Assembly: GCA_023101725.1 (NCBI GenBank)
Contig: JALJCO010003102.1
Coordinates: 186,001-250,000, forward strand
Length of the DNA: 64,000 nucleotides
Direction: 5' to 3'
Source: Atherinomorus stipes
Lineage: Eukaryota > Chordata > Actinopteri > Atheriniformes > Atherinidae
The notes beneath the pieces were generated by a model. The model saw nothing but the letters and a program-made list of their open reading frames with translations, was not told the DNA's origin and did not search any database. Positions 49,801 to 61,226 of the stretch are shown here, piece by piece. The translations under genes and the position numbers were made by a program. The first letter of the stretch is position 1, and each line of letters opens with the position of its first letter.

Positions 49801-51753
49801 TAGGCTGGTAACATTTTCTCCTCCTTGATAACATTTGACTGCTTTGTCAATGATCTCATTTTCCCTCCACCTATGAGTCACAGTGTTGGGGAAGGTAGCG
49901 CCAGTGTCTGACCTGTCATCCAGCTACCCTGAGCTGATTGAGTAGATAATCGCAGCTTCCAATGCCATACTATGTCATATCCTGCTCACATGGACTTTAG
50001 GTCAGGGAGGTTGGTTGGGATCACTATTGATCCATTACTGCAGATAGATCACCATCAGTTATGGCCCCGGAGAACATTACACATGGCAGACTAAAGGTTA
50101 TGAATGTCTGGGGAGCAGTTAGTTAATTTAGACCACAGTCTCCAGCATGGGTGCAAAACCAGCACCATACCAGTGGATGTTGTGCAGGAATGTTCGTTTT
50201 GATACAGTTGCCCTCGTTCTCCCTCTCTCTTTCTCCTCCTTGGAGAGCAACAAGGACAGAATGATGGAAGGCAAAGATCAAGCATGCTTTCAAGTCCAAC
50301 TCCATCCCATTATTTCATATCTCTCCTCCTTAATCCCTCGCCAGTCGTCTGGTTTCAATCCTGCCCCGGTGTTTAGTGCTTACAAAGCAGAACTGTGCCT
50401 CTGAGATTGAGTATGTCCCAGTACTTTGGCACCCTCAGATTTGCATACACATTGCACTGGAGCTTTGAAGATTGCAGAAAAGCAGGAAATAAATAGCCAT
50501 AAATGGGTTCAGGCGAATGAATCTGGCACCCGTCTGAAATGCTCCCCACAGGGGGCAAGGTATCCGGTGCCTGGGGATTTTAATACTGTCACAGTGGCAT
50601 GCCCTCGTTGGCCTGTTTTGTTATGTGTGCCCAGCAGGAGAACATCAGAGCAATATAGCAATTCAAAGATACCCTGGAACAGAAGCTGTATGGAAAAATG
50701 TGGAGCTCCAGTTGGACCAATGTTGGAATTTCTTATTGGGGAAACGTGTCCTGAAGAGATGTTTTCGTTCTGCCAATAAGATAACAGAGATTTGGATTTT
50801 TTTTTCTGGTTTACATACAATTCTAAATCTCTTCCTAAAGGTCTTTGGCATTACTGATTCTGTGACATCTCCATCACTGCATGCTAGCAGTAACACATGT
50901 CATGCTGGTTTTGGAATCTGATGAAGGAATAATAAAGTTCTGTTATTATTATTCATTCAGTGTTGTTCAACTAGATGATAATTTGGTAGTACATGTTTTA
51001 ATAAGAGTAATATTTTTCAGGCAATCTGTGATATTTCACACAAGGTTTGAGTAAAATCACACTCTGTATCCCATGCTCTTTGTTTTTATATTTTTTTTTT
51101 TTGGTTGGGTTTGCAGGTCATTTATAAACCTTTTCTTCACCACTCAGCATGCTGCTCTTATTGTGCAAGTATTCTAAACCATATTTCAAATGCTGCGGTG
51201 GATGTTGGAGTAATCAAATACAGAGTTACACTATCGAGGGTTAACAAGATGGAGAGTGATGCTTAGTTGAATATCTTGCTCAGTCGTAGCTTTTTGGTAG
51301 TTATTTGCTGCCACCAAGTGGTGTGACAGGATTGTTTCAAGAAAAAAATATACTAAGGGGAAGAAAATGAATGATTTGTTGTGTTTTGTTTTATGTTTAG
51401 AAAAGTCATAGACGAAAATCATAGAATAACAGAAATGATATAAATGTTGCAACATCCTGATCATTGCCTCCCTCCTCTTGCTTCAGTGATCCTGTTAAGT
51501 AGGAATTCAGAAATTTGATGCCCTGTCTAATGAAGCTGCAAATGCAAGTCAAAGTAGTGAGTTTTTATGGGGCGTTAACCGTGTTTATCTGAACGTTTCC
51601 TGCTTCAGTCCAATGACCTCATTTATTGACTGTCTTTCTTTCTTTCTCCTTTCTCTAATTCTGTTTACATCCACCACTTTTCTGCCTCTCTGTCGTGTGT
51701 GTGTTGGTGTGTGTTTTATATGTCTGTTAACAGTTGTTTGGACTATCCTGCAG
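46792..51753 (+). other. nrxn1: 5-kb intron within LNS4
   Basis: A TGCATG word occurs at 47222. Short homopolymer and (TTTG)n tracts lie at 48930-48980. A compact GC-rich island at 48536-48660, preceded by a convincing acceptor-like sequence, is discussed as a possible cryptic exon. The rest shows no recognised feature. It ends in CTGTTAACAG...CTATCCTGCAG. Confidence 0.75.
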
Positions 51754-51876
51754 GCAAAGGTCCAGAGACTATTTTTGCGGGTCAGAACCTGAACGATAAT
51801 GAGTGGCACACTGTGCGCGTGTTCAGGAGAGGCAAGAGTTTGAAACTGACCGTAGATGATCTTCCACCCGTGGAAG
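51754..51876 (+). CDS. nrxn1: Neurexin-1 exon: LNS4 middle
   Basis: 123-nt exon, phase 1 on both sides. The acceptor is CTATCCTGCAG and the donor GAAG|GTATTT, a rather weak donor. It encodes (S)[20 protein letters not shown] then [20 protein letters not shown]. This matches neurexin-1 except for the end: mammals have DDQQAMT where this copy has DDLPPVE, and the VEG ending is closer to what I recall of neurexin-2. The next exon returns to neurexin-1. Confidence 0.95.
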
Positions 51877-52299
51877 GTATTTCTCATCTTTTACTCTTCA
51901 GACAGAGTTTCTTTCTCATGAACCTTGATATGCCACTTTTATGACCTTTTCTGGACTCTCAGAGCTGTTGTAAGATACAGTGTAACGCATTATGAGGGGA
52001 AAACTTCAAATGTACTACATAGTACTGTGGTCAGGTGCTGAGTTGTATGTCTGGAGTAATAAGAAAAGTACTTGAATAACTTAGAATATGTTTATTTTTT
52101 AATAATTTTCCAAAGAAAAAACTCAAAAATGCTTTCAAGGCTGCCAGATTTTGATTTATGATTGATGTTAACTTTTAAGTGGTACAGTCGTTACTCAGTG
52201 GATCAGTAGTGAACACTTTGTTTCCAAAGCAGTGCCCCGTTAACTGTCACATACCTTCAGTAACATCCTCTCTCCCTTCCCCCCGTTTGTGGATCAAAG
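51877..52299 (+). other. nrxn1: Short 423-bp intron within LNS4
   Basis: Only intron under 500 bp here. It ends CTCTCTCCCTTCCCCCCGTT...CAAAG. No repeat or other feature seen. Confidence 0.9.
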
Positions 52300-52681
52300 G
52301 TCAAATGGCAGGTGACCACACCCAGCTGGAGTTCCATAACATCGAGACGGGCATTGTGACAGAGAAACGCTTCATGTCCATGGTGCCCTCCAACTTCATT
52401 GGCCACCTCCAGAGCCTCTCCTTCAATGGCATGGCCTACATAGACCTCTGTAAAAATGGTGACATTGATTACTGTGAACTCAATGCCATGATTGGCTTCA
52501 AGAACATCATTGCTGACCCCGTCACCTTCAAGTCACGCTCCAGTTATGTGACTCTCACTACTCTGCAGGCGTACTACTCCATGCACCTTTTCTTTCAGTT
52601 TAAAACCACCTCCCCCGATGGCCTCATCCTGTATAACAGTGGGGATGGAAATGACTTCATTGTGGTGGAGTTGGTCAAAGG
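52300..52681 (+). CDS. nrxn1: Neurexin-1 exon: LNS4 end, LNS5 start
   Basis: 382-nt exon, incoming phase 1, outgoing phase 2. The donor is AAAGG|GTAAGT, a near-ideal match. It encodes (G)[20 protein letters not shown], then [20 protein letters not shown] and [14 protein letters not shown] to close LNS4. LNS5 starts with [20 protein letters not shown] and runs through [20 protein letters not shown] to [11 protein letters not shown]. The linker reads [11 protein letters not shown] where mammals have CELNARFGFRN. Everything else is conservative. Confidence 0.96.
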
Positions 52682-52701
52682 GTAAGTACATACATCTATG
52701 T

Positions 52702-53128
52702 CAGGGCTGTCCAATTTGGGGCCTAGGAGCCAAAGTTGGCCCACGAGTGATTATTTTTGGCCCCCTTCCCATTGTCTCATTTTTCCTAATGATTTTCCCA
52801 GCAATGTAAAAAGTTTTTTTATATATTTTTTCATTGTTGTACTTCCATCCCTGACCACAAGTTAACATTGCATTTAATTGTGGCTTGGGCGCTGGGGTTC
52901 GTCTATCAGCTCAGATAACCTCATACAAAATAATGTGAAAAACAAAGAATGAACACAATAAAGAACAGTGTTATTCATTTCCCATATTACTTTTAACGAG
53001 GTTTTATTTTGAACAATTACAATATGTGCTAAGCATTTTTGATTTCTTACCCTGCAACATGATTTGTTTTTTTTTAGTTTTGGCCCCGCGATCATCCACC
53101 TAAGATGTGAAAAATTTGGACACCTCTG
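52702..53128. mobile_element. hAT-type MITE next to a splice donor
   Basis: 427 bases. The left end CAGGGCTGTCCAATTTGGGG and the right end, inverted, CAGAGGTGTCCAAATTTTTC are classic Charlie-type hAT termini. Flanking 8-mers ATCTATGT and ATATGTGT agree at 6 of 8, fitting a decayed 8-bp target duplication. No coding frame. Confidence 0.75.
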
Positions 53129-54927
53129 ATATGTGTGATATTTGAGAACAAGCCCAGAATCTTGGAGTGAGTTGTCTCCTCCTCCAGCTCCTTTTGCTTC
53201 TGCCACATACTGTAGAGCATTGAGTGCTTAAAATGGAGATTTTAGAGATTAAAGTGACAGTTTGTCGTTTCTGTCAGCAGAGTTGAATCTATACAGCGCT
53301 TTTGAATTGATCTGCCAAGATGTTATCAAATAACAATGAACCAGTGCTAACAATGTGTGGAGTACTGAGGCTTGTTTTCATCGAGCTGGCAGTTATGTTT
53401 CAGTAGTTTCATTTTCTTTGTTCAGACATAAATAAAAATAGATAATTTTTTTTGTTTTTACCTGACAGTTAAGGCTGTCGCGTTTCCAATGTTTTCGAGT
53501 TAGTTATGCTTCAGCTTTGCAGCTGTAGCTGTCAGTGCTCTTTGCATTTTCACTTTTGCCAGGCAAACACCTGTTACCAAGGACTAGCAAATATGAAAAC
53601 TAAAAGCTTTAAACTCTGTTAAACTGCAGCGTCTCTACATGAGCGCAGGTGATTATGTAGGAATCATATAAAAGGTTTATGGTTTTATTAATGTAACTTC
53701 AGTATGCATGACAGTTTCCAAACCATTCTATTCCTTTTTACAGCTTTTTATGCTTGTACCGGGGAACTTCAAAATCTTCTTATCATCTCAGTGCCAGAAT
53801 ATTTACCAAGAGAGCTGTCAGCTATTACTGAGCTTTTTAATCTTTATGAAGGCACAGCTAATGCCCAACATGAAAGAGAATCAACTACAGAAGAATGTAT
53901 TTGTTATTGCTGAAATCCGGCTGTGGAATAACCTTCTAAGTGAAGCCTGAAGTTAGGCCATTCAACGTGCAAAACATTGAAGTCATAAATTTTAATTAAA
54001 TGAGCATGCAATGCCTGTAAACCAAATAATTAAAGGTTGATTTGTTCAGCACAGCCCAGAACCCATTGTTAAGTCTGCTACCTGCCATTAATTAGCCTTT
54101 TTAGTAAGCTGTGCTCTTTAATTCTCTTTTGAACCTACATTCACACATCATCACCAACTCCACACACACATTCACTCATGTTCCAGCTTCACTGTCAGTT
54201 ATTCTTTTCTAACTCATGCTATATTTTTGCTTTTCCCTAAATACATGTGATCTGTTAAGAACATGGGGACACATCAGGGTTTGAAAGCAGTTTTAAATCA
54301 TTTTGACATTGTTCATTTTGGTTGTATGAAATAACGAGGGGTGGGACTTAAACACATTTAATGCATTAGAAGCAAACCGAAACCTTTTTCAGGGCCAGTT
54401 TTCTGCTACACCAAACTACGCTGATGGAAAGAGCAAAACTCTGTGATTTTGTTGCTATATTTAGCAATTTTTCAGACCCCTCTGATTACTTATTTTTTGT
54501 ATAATGCAGCTAGCAAAAAGTCTAGCGAAATTTTGAGGTGTTACTGGAGACTTTTTGAGACAAACGTGAATAAATGTGGTGATTTCTTCCTTCTGCTAGC
54601 TGTGGGCGCTCCTGCAGGCTCCTCCCTCATGTTAAAACACACTAAAGGCTGCAGGAAGCATCAGCTGCAGACGGCAGCAGATATTCACCTCTGCTCCATG
54701 AACCAGAAAATAAAACTCAAAGCTGCTACTGATCATCAGATATTAATGCCACTTGATTCAAAGTGTGGGTAGAAACTTTTTAAAAAGTACTGCAACATGC
54801 TGTTGACTCTAAATTAGAACACAACCAATTTAACAGTTAAAATATTTAAAATGGTGTACTTTAAATTTAGGTCTGTTCGGTTTTGGCCTGGGATTTTTTT
54901 TTCCTTTTTTTTTTTTTTTTTTTTTGT

Positions 54928-55207
54928 AGGGACACTGTGTAACTTTTGACCCAAACATTAGCCTATATTAGTCATAATAGATAATTTCTGGGCTCACAGC
55001 ACTGTGCCGAGGGGGCTCCACTTCGTAGAAACCAAGCATTGTAACTTTGCTGGAGTGGATCCATCTCTCATTGGATCATGTGACCTGAAGTGCTTTGCTT
55101 TATGGCTCGATGACTTTGCGATCAACGATTCCAAAACACAGATAGACTGTTTAATTTTGCGACAGTTGTGTGAACTAGTGGCCAGAAGTTACACAGATCC
55201 CCTTTAA
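54928..55207. mobile_element. MITE with GTGTAACTT inverted ends
   Basis: Left AGGGACACTGTGTAACTTTT, right AGAAGTTACACAGATCCCCT TT; these are inverted and imperfect. The interior contains GTGCCGAGGGGGCT. It is typical of a common fish MITE whose ends read as GTGTAACTTTTG. Confidence 0.6.
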
Positions 55208-55326
55208 GTTTAAATACAGTTAAATGCATTTGGTAAGACAATAGAGCTGGAGTTGACAATTTTGTGTGTGTTTTTGAAATGTTGAAATTTGTCTTTTAAA
55301 TTTTTTATTAGTTTTGTGTTGAGTAA

Positions 55327-55573
55327 TATAGAGCATTGCGATGTCGTTGTTCCGAGGGGGCTGCCATTCTAACAGGCTTTGTCTTTAGGAGCGGGCGTTA
55401 TTGGATATGTCTGGGCGTTTGATTAATGGTTAATGCTTAAACAGTTTTAAAGGGTCTGAACATTTTTCAAAGCACAGACTGATGCTGTTTAATTTTGAGA
55501 CACTTGTGGCGCCTGTGGAAAGTTACAGGTTTAGTGCCCATAGTGGCCAAAAGTTACACGGTATAACTTTAAT
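55327..55573. mobile_element. Second, diverged copy of the GTGTAACTT MITE
   Basis: Shares TCCGAGGGGGCTGCC with the interior of the element just upstream, and ends GGCCAAAAGTTACACGGTAT. The left end is not clear. It carries its own GAGCGGGCGTTATTGG segment. Confidence 0.5.
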
Positions 55574-55813
55574 GTCTGTTTCTATTATTTGGTTCAGCTG
55601 TCCCTGAAAATCTGTTTCATTAAAGAAAATGACATTTTTTTTACTTTTACTTTTCTGTAATGCAATTACAGTGTGATTAATCAAGATTAATTACAAAGCC
55701 TCTAACTGATTTATAAAAAAAATCAAGTTCTACCCTTAGAAATGTGTGATTGTATCCTAATGGATGCTGCCATGCTCTCAAGTCCACTCATCCCACTAAA
55801 TATCTGCTTCCAG

Positions 55814-56004
55814 TTACCTTCACTATGTGTCCGACCTGGGGAATGGAGCCCACTTGATCAAAGGCAACTCAAATAAACCCCTGAGCGACAACCAATGGCA
55901 CAATGTTATAATCTCCAGGGACACCAACAATCTCCACACTGTCAAGATTGATACCAAGATAACCACGCAGACAACTACAGGAGCTAAAAACCTGGACTTG
56001 AAGG
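55814..56004 (+). CDS. nrxn1: Neurexin-1 exon: LNS5 middle
   Basis: 191-nt exon, incoming phase 2, outgoing phase 1. The acceptor is CTGCTTCCAG and the donor AAGG|GTCAGT (C at +3, so weaker than the others). It encodes [20 protein letters not shown], then [20 protein letters not shown] and [20 protein letters not shown]. One residue stands out: YVFDLGNG is the form I know from all vertebrate neurexins, and here TCC gives Ser for Phe at 55830-55832. Otherwise the changes are conservative. Confidence 0.95.
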
Positions 56005-56580
56005 GTCAGTATACGTACAGAAAACTACATTTATCCATATGTTTTTATAACATCCAATGGGAAGGCTATATGGGACTAAAACTGAAAGAACCAAATTTAT
56101 GGCTAAAATATTATTCAGTTGGAAGAAACACCACAGTGGTGGAAAAAAGACTCATGAATCATTACAGCACCAAATTAGCCTGAAGCAAAAATTCACCTGC
56201 TTATGGGCCACTAGTGATGTGCATGTGGAGCAGGGAGTTCAGAGAAAAGACTGTGTGCTTTACAGAGCAGCCTCGGATTAAAGGTATTTGAAAGAATTAT
56301 CTATTAGCAACATAAAAGCCGTTGTAACTGGAGGCATACTGGTGTAATTAATTAGTGTTCTACCTTGAAGAATGTTACATGTTCTTTAAAAAATATGACA
56401 TGAAAAACAAAGAAAAAAATTAATTAAATGCAATTTGAAAGGTTTCTAAAGCCCAATAAAGCCTCTGTAGTCTGTTTTACTTTAAGAAGCTCATTTATGG
56501 TGTCAAACATAAGGTAAGGCTTTTGGTGTCATGTTGCAGTTCCACTAGAGGTCAGCATTGTCATATTTCTGACTTCATAG
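56005..56580 (+). other. nrxn1: 576-bp intron within LNS5
   Basis: No repeat or extra microexon recognised. The frame runs on into it up to 56183 after the upstream exon, which is not coding. It ends ATTTCTGACTTCATAG. Confidence 0.85.
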
Positions 56581-56754
56581 GTAACCTTTACATTGGTGGG
56601 GTGGCCAAGGAGATGTACAAGGAGCTGCCCAAACTGGTGCATGCCAAGGAAGGTTTTCAAGGTTGCCTGGCATCAATGGATCTGAACGGACGCCTGCCGG
56701 ATTTGATGTCAGATGCTCTGGACTGTGTGGGACAGATAGAGAGAGGATGTGAAG
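56581..56754 (+). CDS. nrxn1: Neurexin-1 exon: LNS5 end
   Basis: 174-nt exon, phase 1 on both sides. The acceptor is CTGACTTCATAG and the donor GAAG|GTGAGA. It encodes (G)[20 protein letters not shown] then [20 protein letters not shown] and [17 protein letters not shown], closing LNS5. Mammals start this exon SDLYIGG, and DALDCVGQ here is DALFCNGQ there. The Cys pair of LNS5 is intact. Confidence 0.96.
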
Positions 56755-58290
56755 GTGAGAAATCTCCACCTCACTCAAGAGAAGGTGAAAAGTTTGCATT
56801 TCTATTCCAATGTTTTGAGCCTGCAGAGTTTACAAACCCTTTCTGAAGCTGAAGTCAAATTTGATTTATTTGTTATTTTTTAGATGTTTACATTTGAAGA
56901 AAAATTTCACTCAATATTTTTTCCCCATTTGCACAAACGCATCATAAGACATCACTGTAGTGAGTGCAATGCGGCCCAGCCTTCTCAGTCTCATGCACAA
57001 CTTAGGACACACACACTTTGTGAAGCACAGCCTTGGAGGCCCCCACACTGACAACCTGTGGCATGTAATTTAACATCCATAAAGTGTGTTAGTATTCTGT
57101 TAGAATGTATCAAGCTCGGCACTCTTCCACGGGCAATCATTTCGGTCTCACTTTACTTTAATCTGATTATTCTATCCGCCATATTTGCACTGCCAGTGTT
57201 ACTTCACATTTTATCCCCATTTTGTTTCACTCGATGCATGCTTGCTGGATCTGAGAGTTTGCCAGAAGCGATCTTTTTGAATTATGTATGAAGCCTTTGT
57301 TGCATGCATGAATATCATTTGCCCAGTTGAATGTGCGCACCATACCCAGAGACAATATTTGATTTCTTTCTCAGCATCAGTCACTTAGTTTAATTTCACT
57401 ATTCATTCACTCCTTTACTATTGAGTGCTTCTGATCTTTTCATGTTCTGGTATTTCAAATCTAATCCAATTCAGCTCTTGTCCAGGGGGGTCAAACTAGC
57501 TGCTTTTATTTGCTTTGTGCAAATAGAAATAATGATTTCTCACAATATCAATGACATGTTTGTTGGCTTATGGCTCACTTTGGAAGCATATAGTTGCTGA
57601 AAGGGTGTGAATAAAGCAAAAAAAAAAAAAAAGAAAGCATTTTTTGTTTTCTTCCAGATTTGAATAATATTTACTTCTCCTGACAATAATGCTTAGCTTC
57701 ATTTAATATTGTGAACATTAGGAGGGTTTCTGCTGTTATACTTTTAGCTTTCTGTAACTTTATCACACAATATAATGTTTTTTCTCTGGTTCTGTCTGGG
57801 GACAACTATCCCTCCCTCTGTCTCTCCTACTCACACAGTCTGTCTTTCTGTTACTCCATTTCTGATGTCTTGGTGCTTTTACTAACAGCTGGTATAATTT
57901 GCCTTTTCCTTTCCTGTTATTTTGCTGACAAAAGTTGCATTGAAGAAAGCTGACTTGCAAGGTAGATAGTTTTGTCTGTTTGATACGGAGTCTGATATCC
58001 CCTCCCTGTTTGCATCTGCAGTACCTCTGCCCTCCACCTCTCCAAAGTTTTTACCCCCACAATTTCCACATGTCTCCAAACAAGATGACTGATGAGTATG
58101 CCGGTCACCACCAGCTATGAGGAATGGTCTCAGTCCCATGAGAATACAAGCACAAACTCCATTTTCTGAGAGTTGGGAAGTTTTATAAAATGCAACCAAA
58201 AATTAAATCTGTAAGAAGACAGTTTTTTGAGCTTCTTTTTTAGAGACAGATGGATAAAGGATGCTATTTTTAGAACCATCAGTGACCACC

Positions 58291-58400
58291 GTAAATAATA
58301 ATAATAATAATAAAATAATAATAATGATAATTTTCATATAGTGCTTTTAAACGATCTCAAAGCAGCTTTACAGTTTGAATAAAAACGGTAAAATACGAGA
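58291..58400. repeat. AAT microsatellite and dispersed-repeat end
   Basis: (AAT)n with interruptions at 58291-58330, followed by TTTTCATATAGTGCTTTTAA then ACGATCTCAAAGCAGCTTTA. This is the start of the same type of repeat word that opens the 38670-39620 element. Confidence 0.65.
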
Positions 58401-58557
58401 GGTGCAGAATAAAAAAAATAAAACACAACAAACGGAAGGCAACATAACAGGCTCCAATTATAGTTCAAATATATTCTTTGTTTGTTGTAAAAAAAAAATA
58501 CAAATGTGTTATTATATAGCCCCCAGACAAATATGAAATTGTTAACCAATCATACAT

Positions 58558-58690
58558 TACAGGTTCAGTTGTGCTTGAAAGTTTACATATCCTTCCATTA
58601 AAGAAAAGGCCAAATTCACAACAGTAATTAAAATAACAAGAAACTGAAAAAAAAGTAATAAATTACTGTTGATTTTGAATATTTGTTTGA
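58558..58690. mobile_element. Tc1-like end remnant
   Basis: TACAGGTTCAGTTGTGCTTG then AAAGTTTACATA is a known Tc1-like inverted-repeat end of fish genomes. The right end is not found. Confidence 0.55.
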
Positions 58691-59121
58691 ATGAATAACT
58701 AAAACAAACTGTCCCAGACAAATTAGAGCACCTTGCTCATGAACAGTGGGTCAGAATACTTGTCAACAGGTGCAGAAATCTGATGGATGTTACAGAAAAC
58801 ACCTGACTGCAGTGATTGTCTCAAAGTGTTGCTCAACACTATTTTAGTTCAGAAGTCCCATCATGCTTGTTTACTTTTTTTTTTCATCTTTACTATTTCT
58901 GTTAAACCACAATTCATTATCCATGCCATGATGTTCATAAAAAAAAAATATCACTTTTTCTCAATGTCGACTTATTAATCTTTAATGGAAGAGTATTTAA
59001 ACTTCTAAGCATATCCGTATTTATACTGTAGGTGTGTCTTAAATAAGCAGCAATAAAAGGTGCTCCTTGCATAGACAAAGATGTTGTGCAGACATGGAGG
59101 GCATGTCTACACATCATCCAG

Positions 59122-59279
59122 ATTGACAGATCTCAGATCAGCTCAAATGAATAATGTTTTAGGAGCAAACACAGTGGGGTTTATTTTAAACCCACAGCAG
59201 TAAACTGCTTAAATGTTAAATCCCAAACCCAGTATTAAATATTTGTCACCTTTAAGCTTTACACTACTACAACATCATT
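59122..59279 (+). repeat. Diverged dispersed segment, copy 2
   Basis: Ordered blocks shared with 32960-33107 (ACAGATCTCAGATCAGCT, GGGTTTATTTT, AAACTGCTTAAATGT, GTCACCTTTAAGCT, ACATCAT). Both copies are in the sense orientation in introns of the same gene. Confidence 0.6.
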
Positions 59280-61198
59280 GAATATGCAACTTCTATGTGA
59301 TTATTTTCTAATAATAATAATGATGATGATGAAGACTTAGATTGTAGCATTTTCAGGGCTCCTAAAGTTGAAATGTCCTAGCTGGTAAAGATTCAGCCAA
59401 AATACACTGGTGCAGTGTAAGGATGCCAGAGAGGGAAACAAGGGGATAGAGACTCACTCTGGCACAGCAGTGTCATCTCTCTGGTAATCTTTGCTGTCTC
59501 AGTTACATGTTTGGTAAAGTAGGTGAAAAGAATTTTCATGTGGAAAAGGAGGCAGGTGTTGGCAGGATTCTGACCTTTATATGTTCTCAAAATCAATTCA
59601 CCAAATGACCATTGGCTGTACAATAAGTAGGCATGCAGCCCCGAAACCTCCAATGTCAGCTGTTCAGTGTGATAATCTGCATGGTGTTACACATGCACAT
59701 TAGGACCAAAATGACCGCAGGACTAGATTTATTTATTTTTATTTATTTATTTTCTAGGTTGTGCTGAAGTAAGCTTCTAAGCTGGTGCATTGCTGGATAA
59801 AAGCTGATCCCATACTTGCCTGCATTCTACATAAAATTAATAGTTTATTTTCTTGTTCTCATTATTGCTTTTCAGTGTAACAGCTGAAATTCAGCAGATT
59901 TAAGCATCAAGGGAAAGACATGTTTCCATTTATAAAGACTTAACAGTTAACTGTCTAGCTGCTGGTCAGAGGGAAATACGTAGCAGGACCTATTATGGTT
60001 GTAATCAATTAATTTAGGCCATTTTAAATTTTTTTTAAATTTACTTTTCCATTTCTTAGCAACTACTGTGTAACTTAAACTGAAATCTACAATTTGACGC
60101 CACTAACAAATTGTAAAAAAGAAAAAAAGTGAAAGTACTGTTCAGGGCAGAGGATTATCTCAGATGGACTATGAGCAGATGAGTCCATACTTCCGCTGCT
60201 TATGAAGAACAAAAAGGGAAAAGAAAATTGTGTTTGGCTCAACTTGCCACAGAACATAAAGAACATTCACACTGTTACTTGCAACAATGTACAAAAACCA
60301 GCACTTTTCATGTTAGGTATCCTCAGTGCCATGTATGTAGACTTCCTTATGTGTGAGGGTACCACTGATGTAGAGGCAGATGTTGGAATTTTGAAGAGAC
60401 CTGTGAAACTGTTAAGGTGGCCTTTTTTCAGAGAGCACTATACGGTTATTTAAGTAGGAAAAATCAAGACTTTATTTTGCATGACTCAGAGTAGTGATGC
60501 TTTATAAAAAAAAATGTGCATGCTTGAAAGGCCGGCTGTCTTCTATTGAAGATACACAGCACATTGTGGAGACGTAATCGAGATGACAGCCACATTGTAT
60601 TTAGCTTAAGTACAAAATTTGGGATTTCTTCTAACTGTAATAATAAGCATTTTAAAATCCCAAATAATTAAACTGTGATTAACAGGAGGGTTATGTGTCT
60701 CTAATATAGCTTTTTGGTTTTTGAATCATTGCTGGCATCAAATAATGAAGTTGGTCACTGAAAATCATTCCATCTGATAAGGTGTCTATGAAATAAAGGC
60801 TAAAATAAATTAACATTACAAAATCAAGTTTTTGTTGGATTTCATAAAACTTCCAAATTTGTCTGGAAATGCATTTGTGTTATTATCTTGTATCAAAATC
60901 TATGGGGCTCATGTTTCAAGTTGCACTTATTGTATGTTGTTTTACTTGATATTGATTTATTTATATGTACTTCTCTATCTATTTGCATGCTTTTTTTTAA
61001 CATTAGTCTTAAACACAAAGTTTTATCTTGCATGGGTTTCCTACAAAAATGTTCAGATTTGATCTATAACGTCTTTATGTTACACATGAAAATAATCTGA
61101 TTGATCATGTAAGCACAGAGTTTATCAATGCCACTTTGCTGTTACCGAGTCTAGTTCTCTAGGAACGGTTTGCAGCTTGGATGCATTTTATGTTTTTT

Positions 61199-61226
61199 TT
61201 TTTTGTTTGTTTGTTTGTTTGTTTTT
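61199..61226. repeat. (TTTG)n tract
   Basis: Five to six TTTG units after a T run, in an intron. Confidence 0.85.

Larger units (their letters stand above)
52682..55813 (+). other. nrxn1: 3.1-kb intron within LNS5
   Basis: A hAT-type MITE begins only 20 bases after the donor (52702-53128). Two related elements with GTGTAACTTTTG ends lie at 54928-55207 and about 55327-55573. Poly-T lies at 54900-54925. The middle (53130-54900) has no recognised feature. Confidence 0.8.

Noticed and set aside
58291..59340. AAT/ATG trinucleotide repeats considered as a CRISPR-like array
   Set aside because: Simple microsatellites in a vertebrate intron; no repeat-spacer structure.
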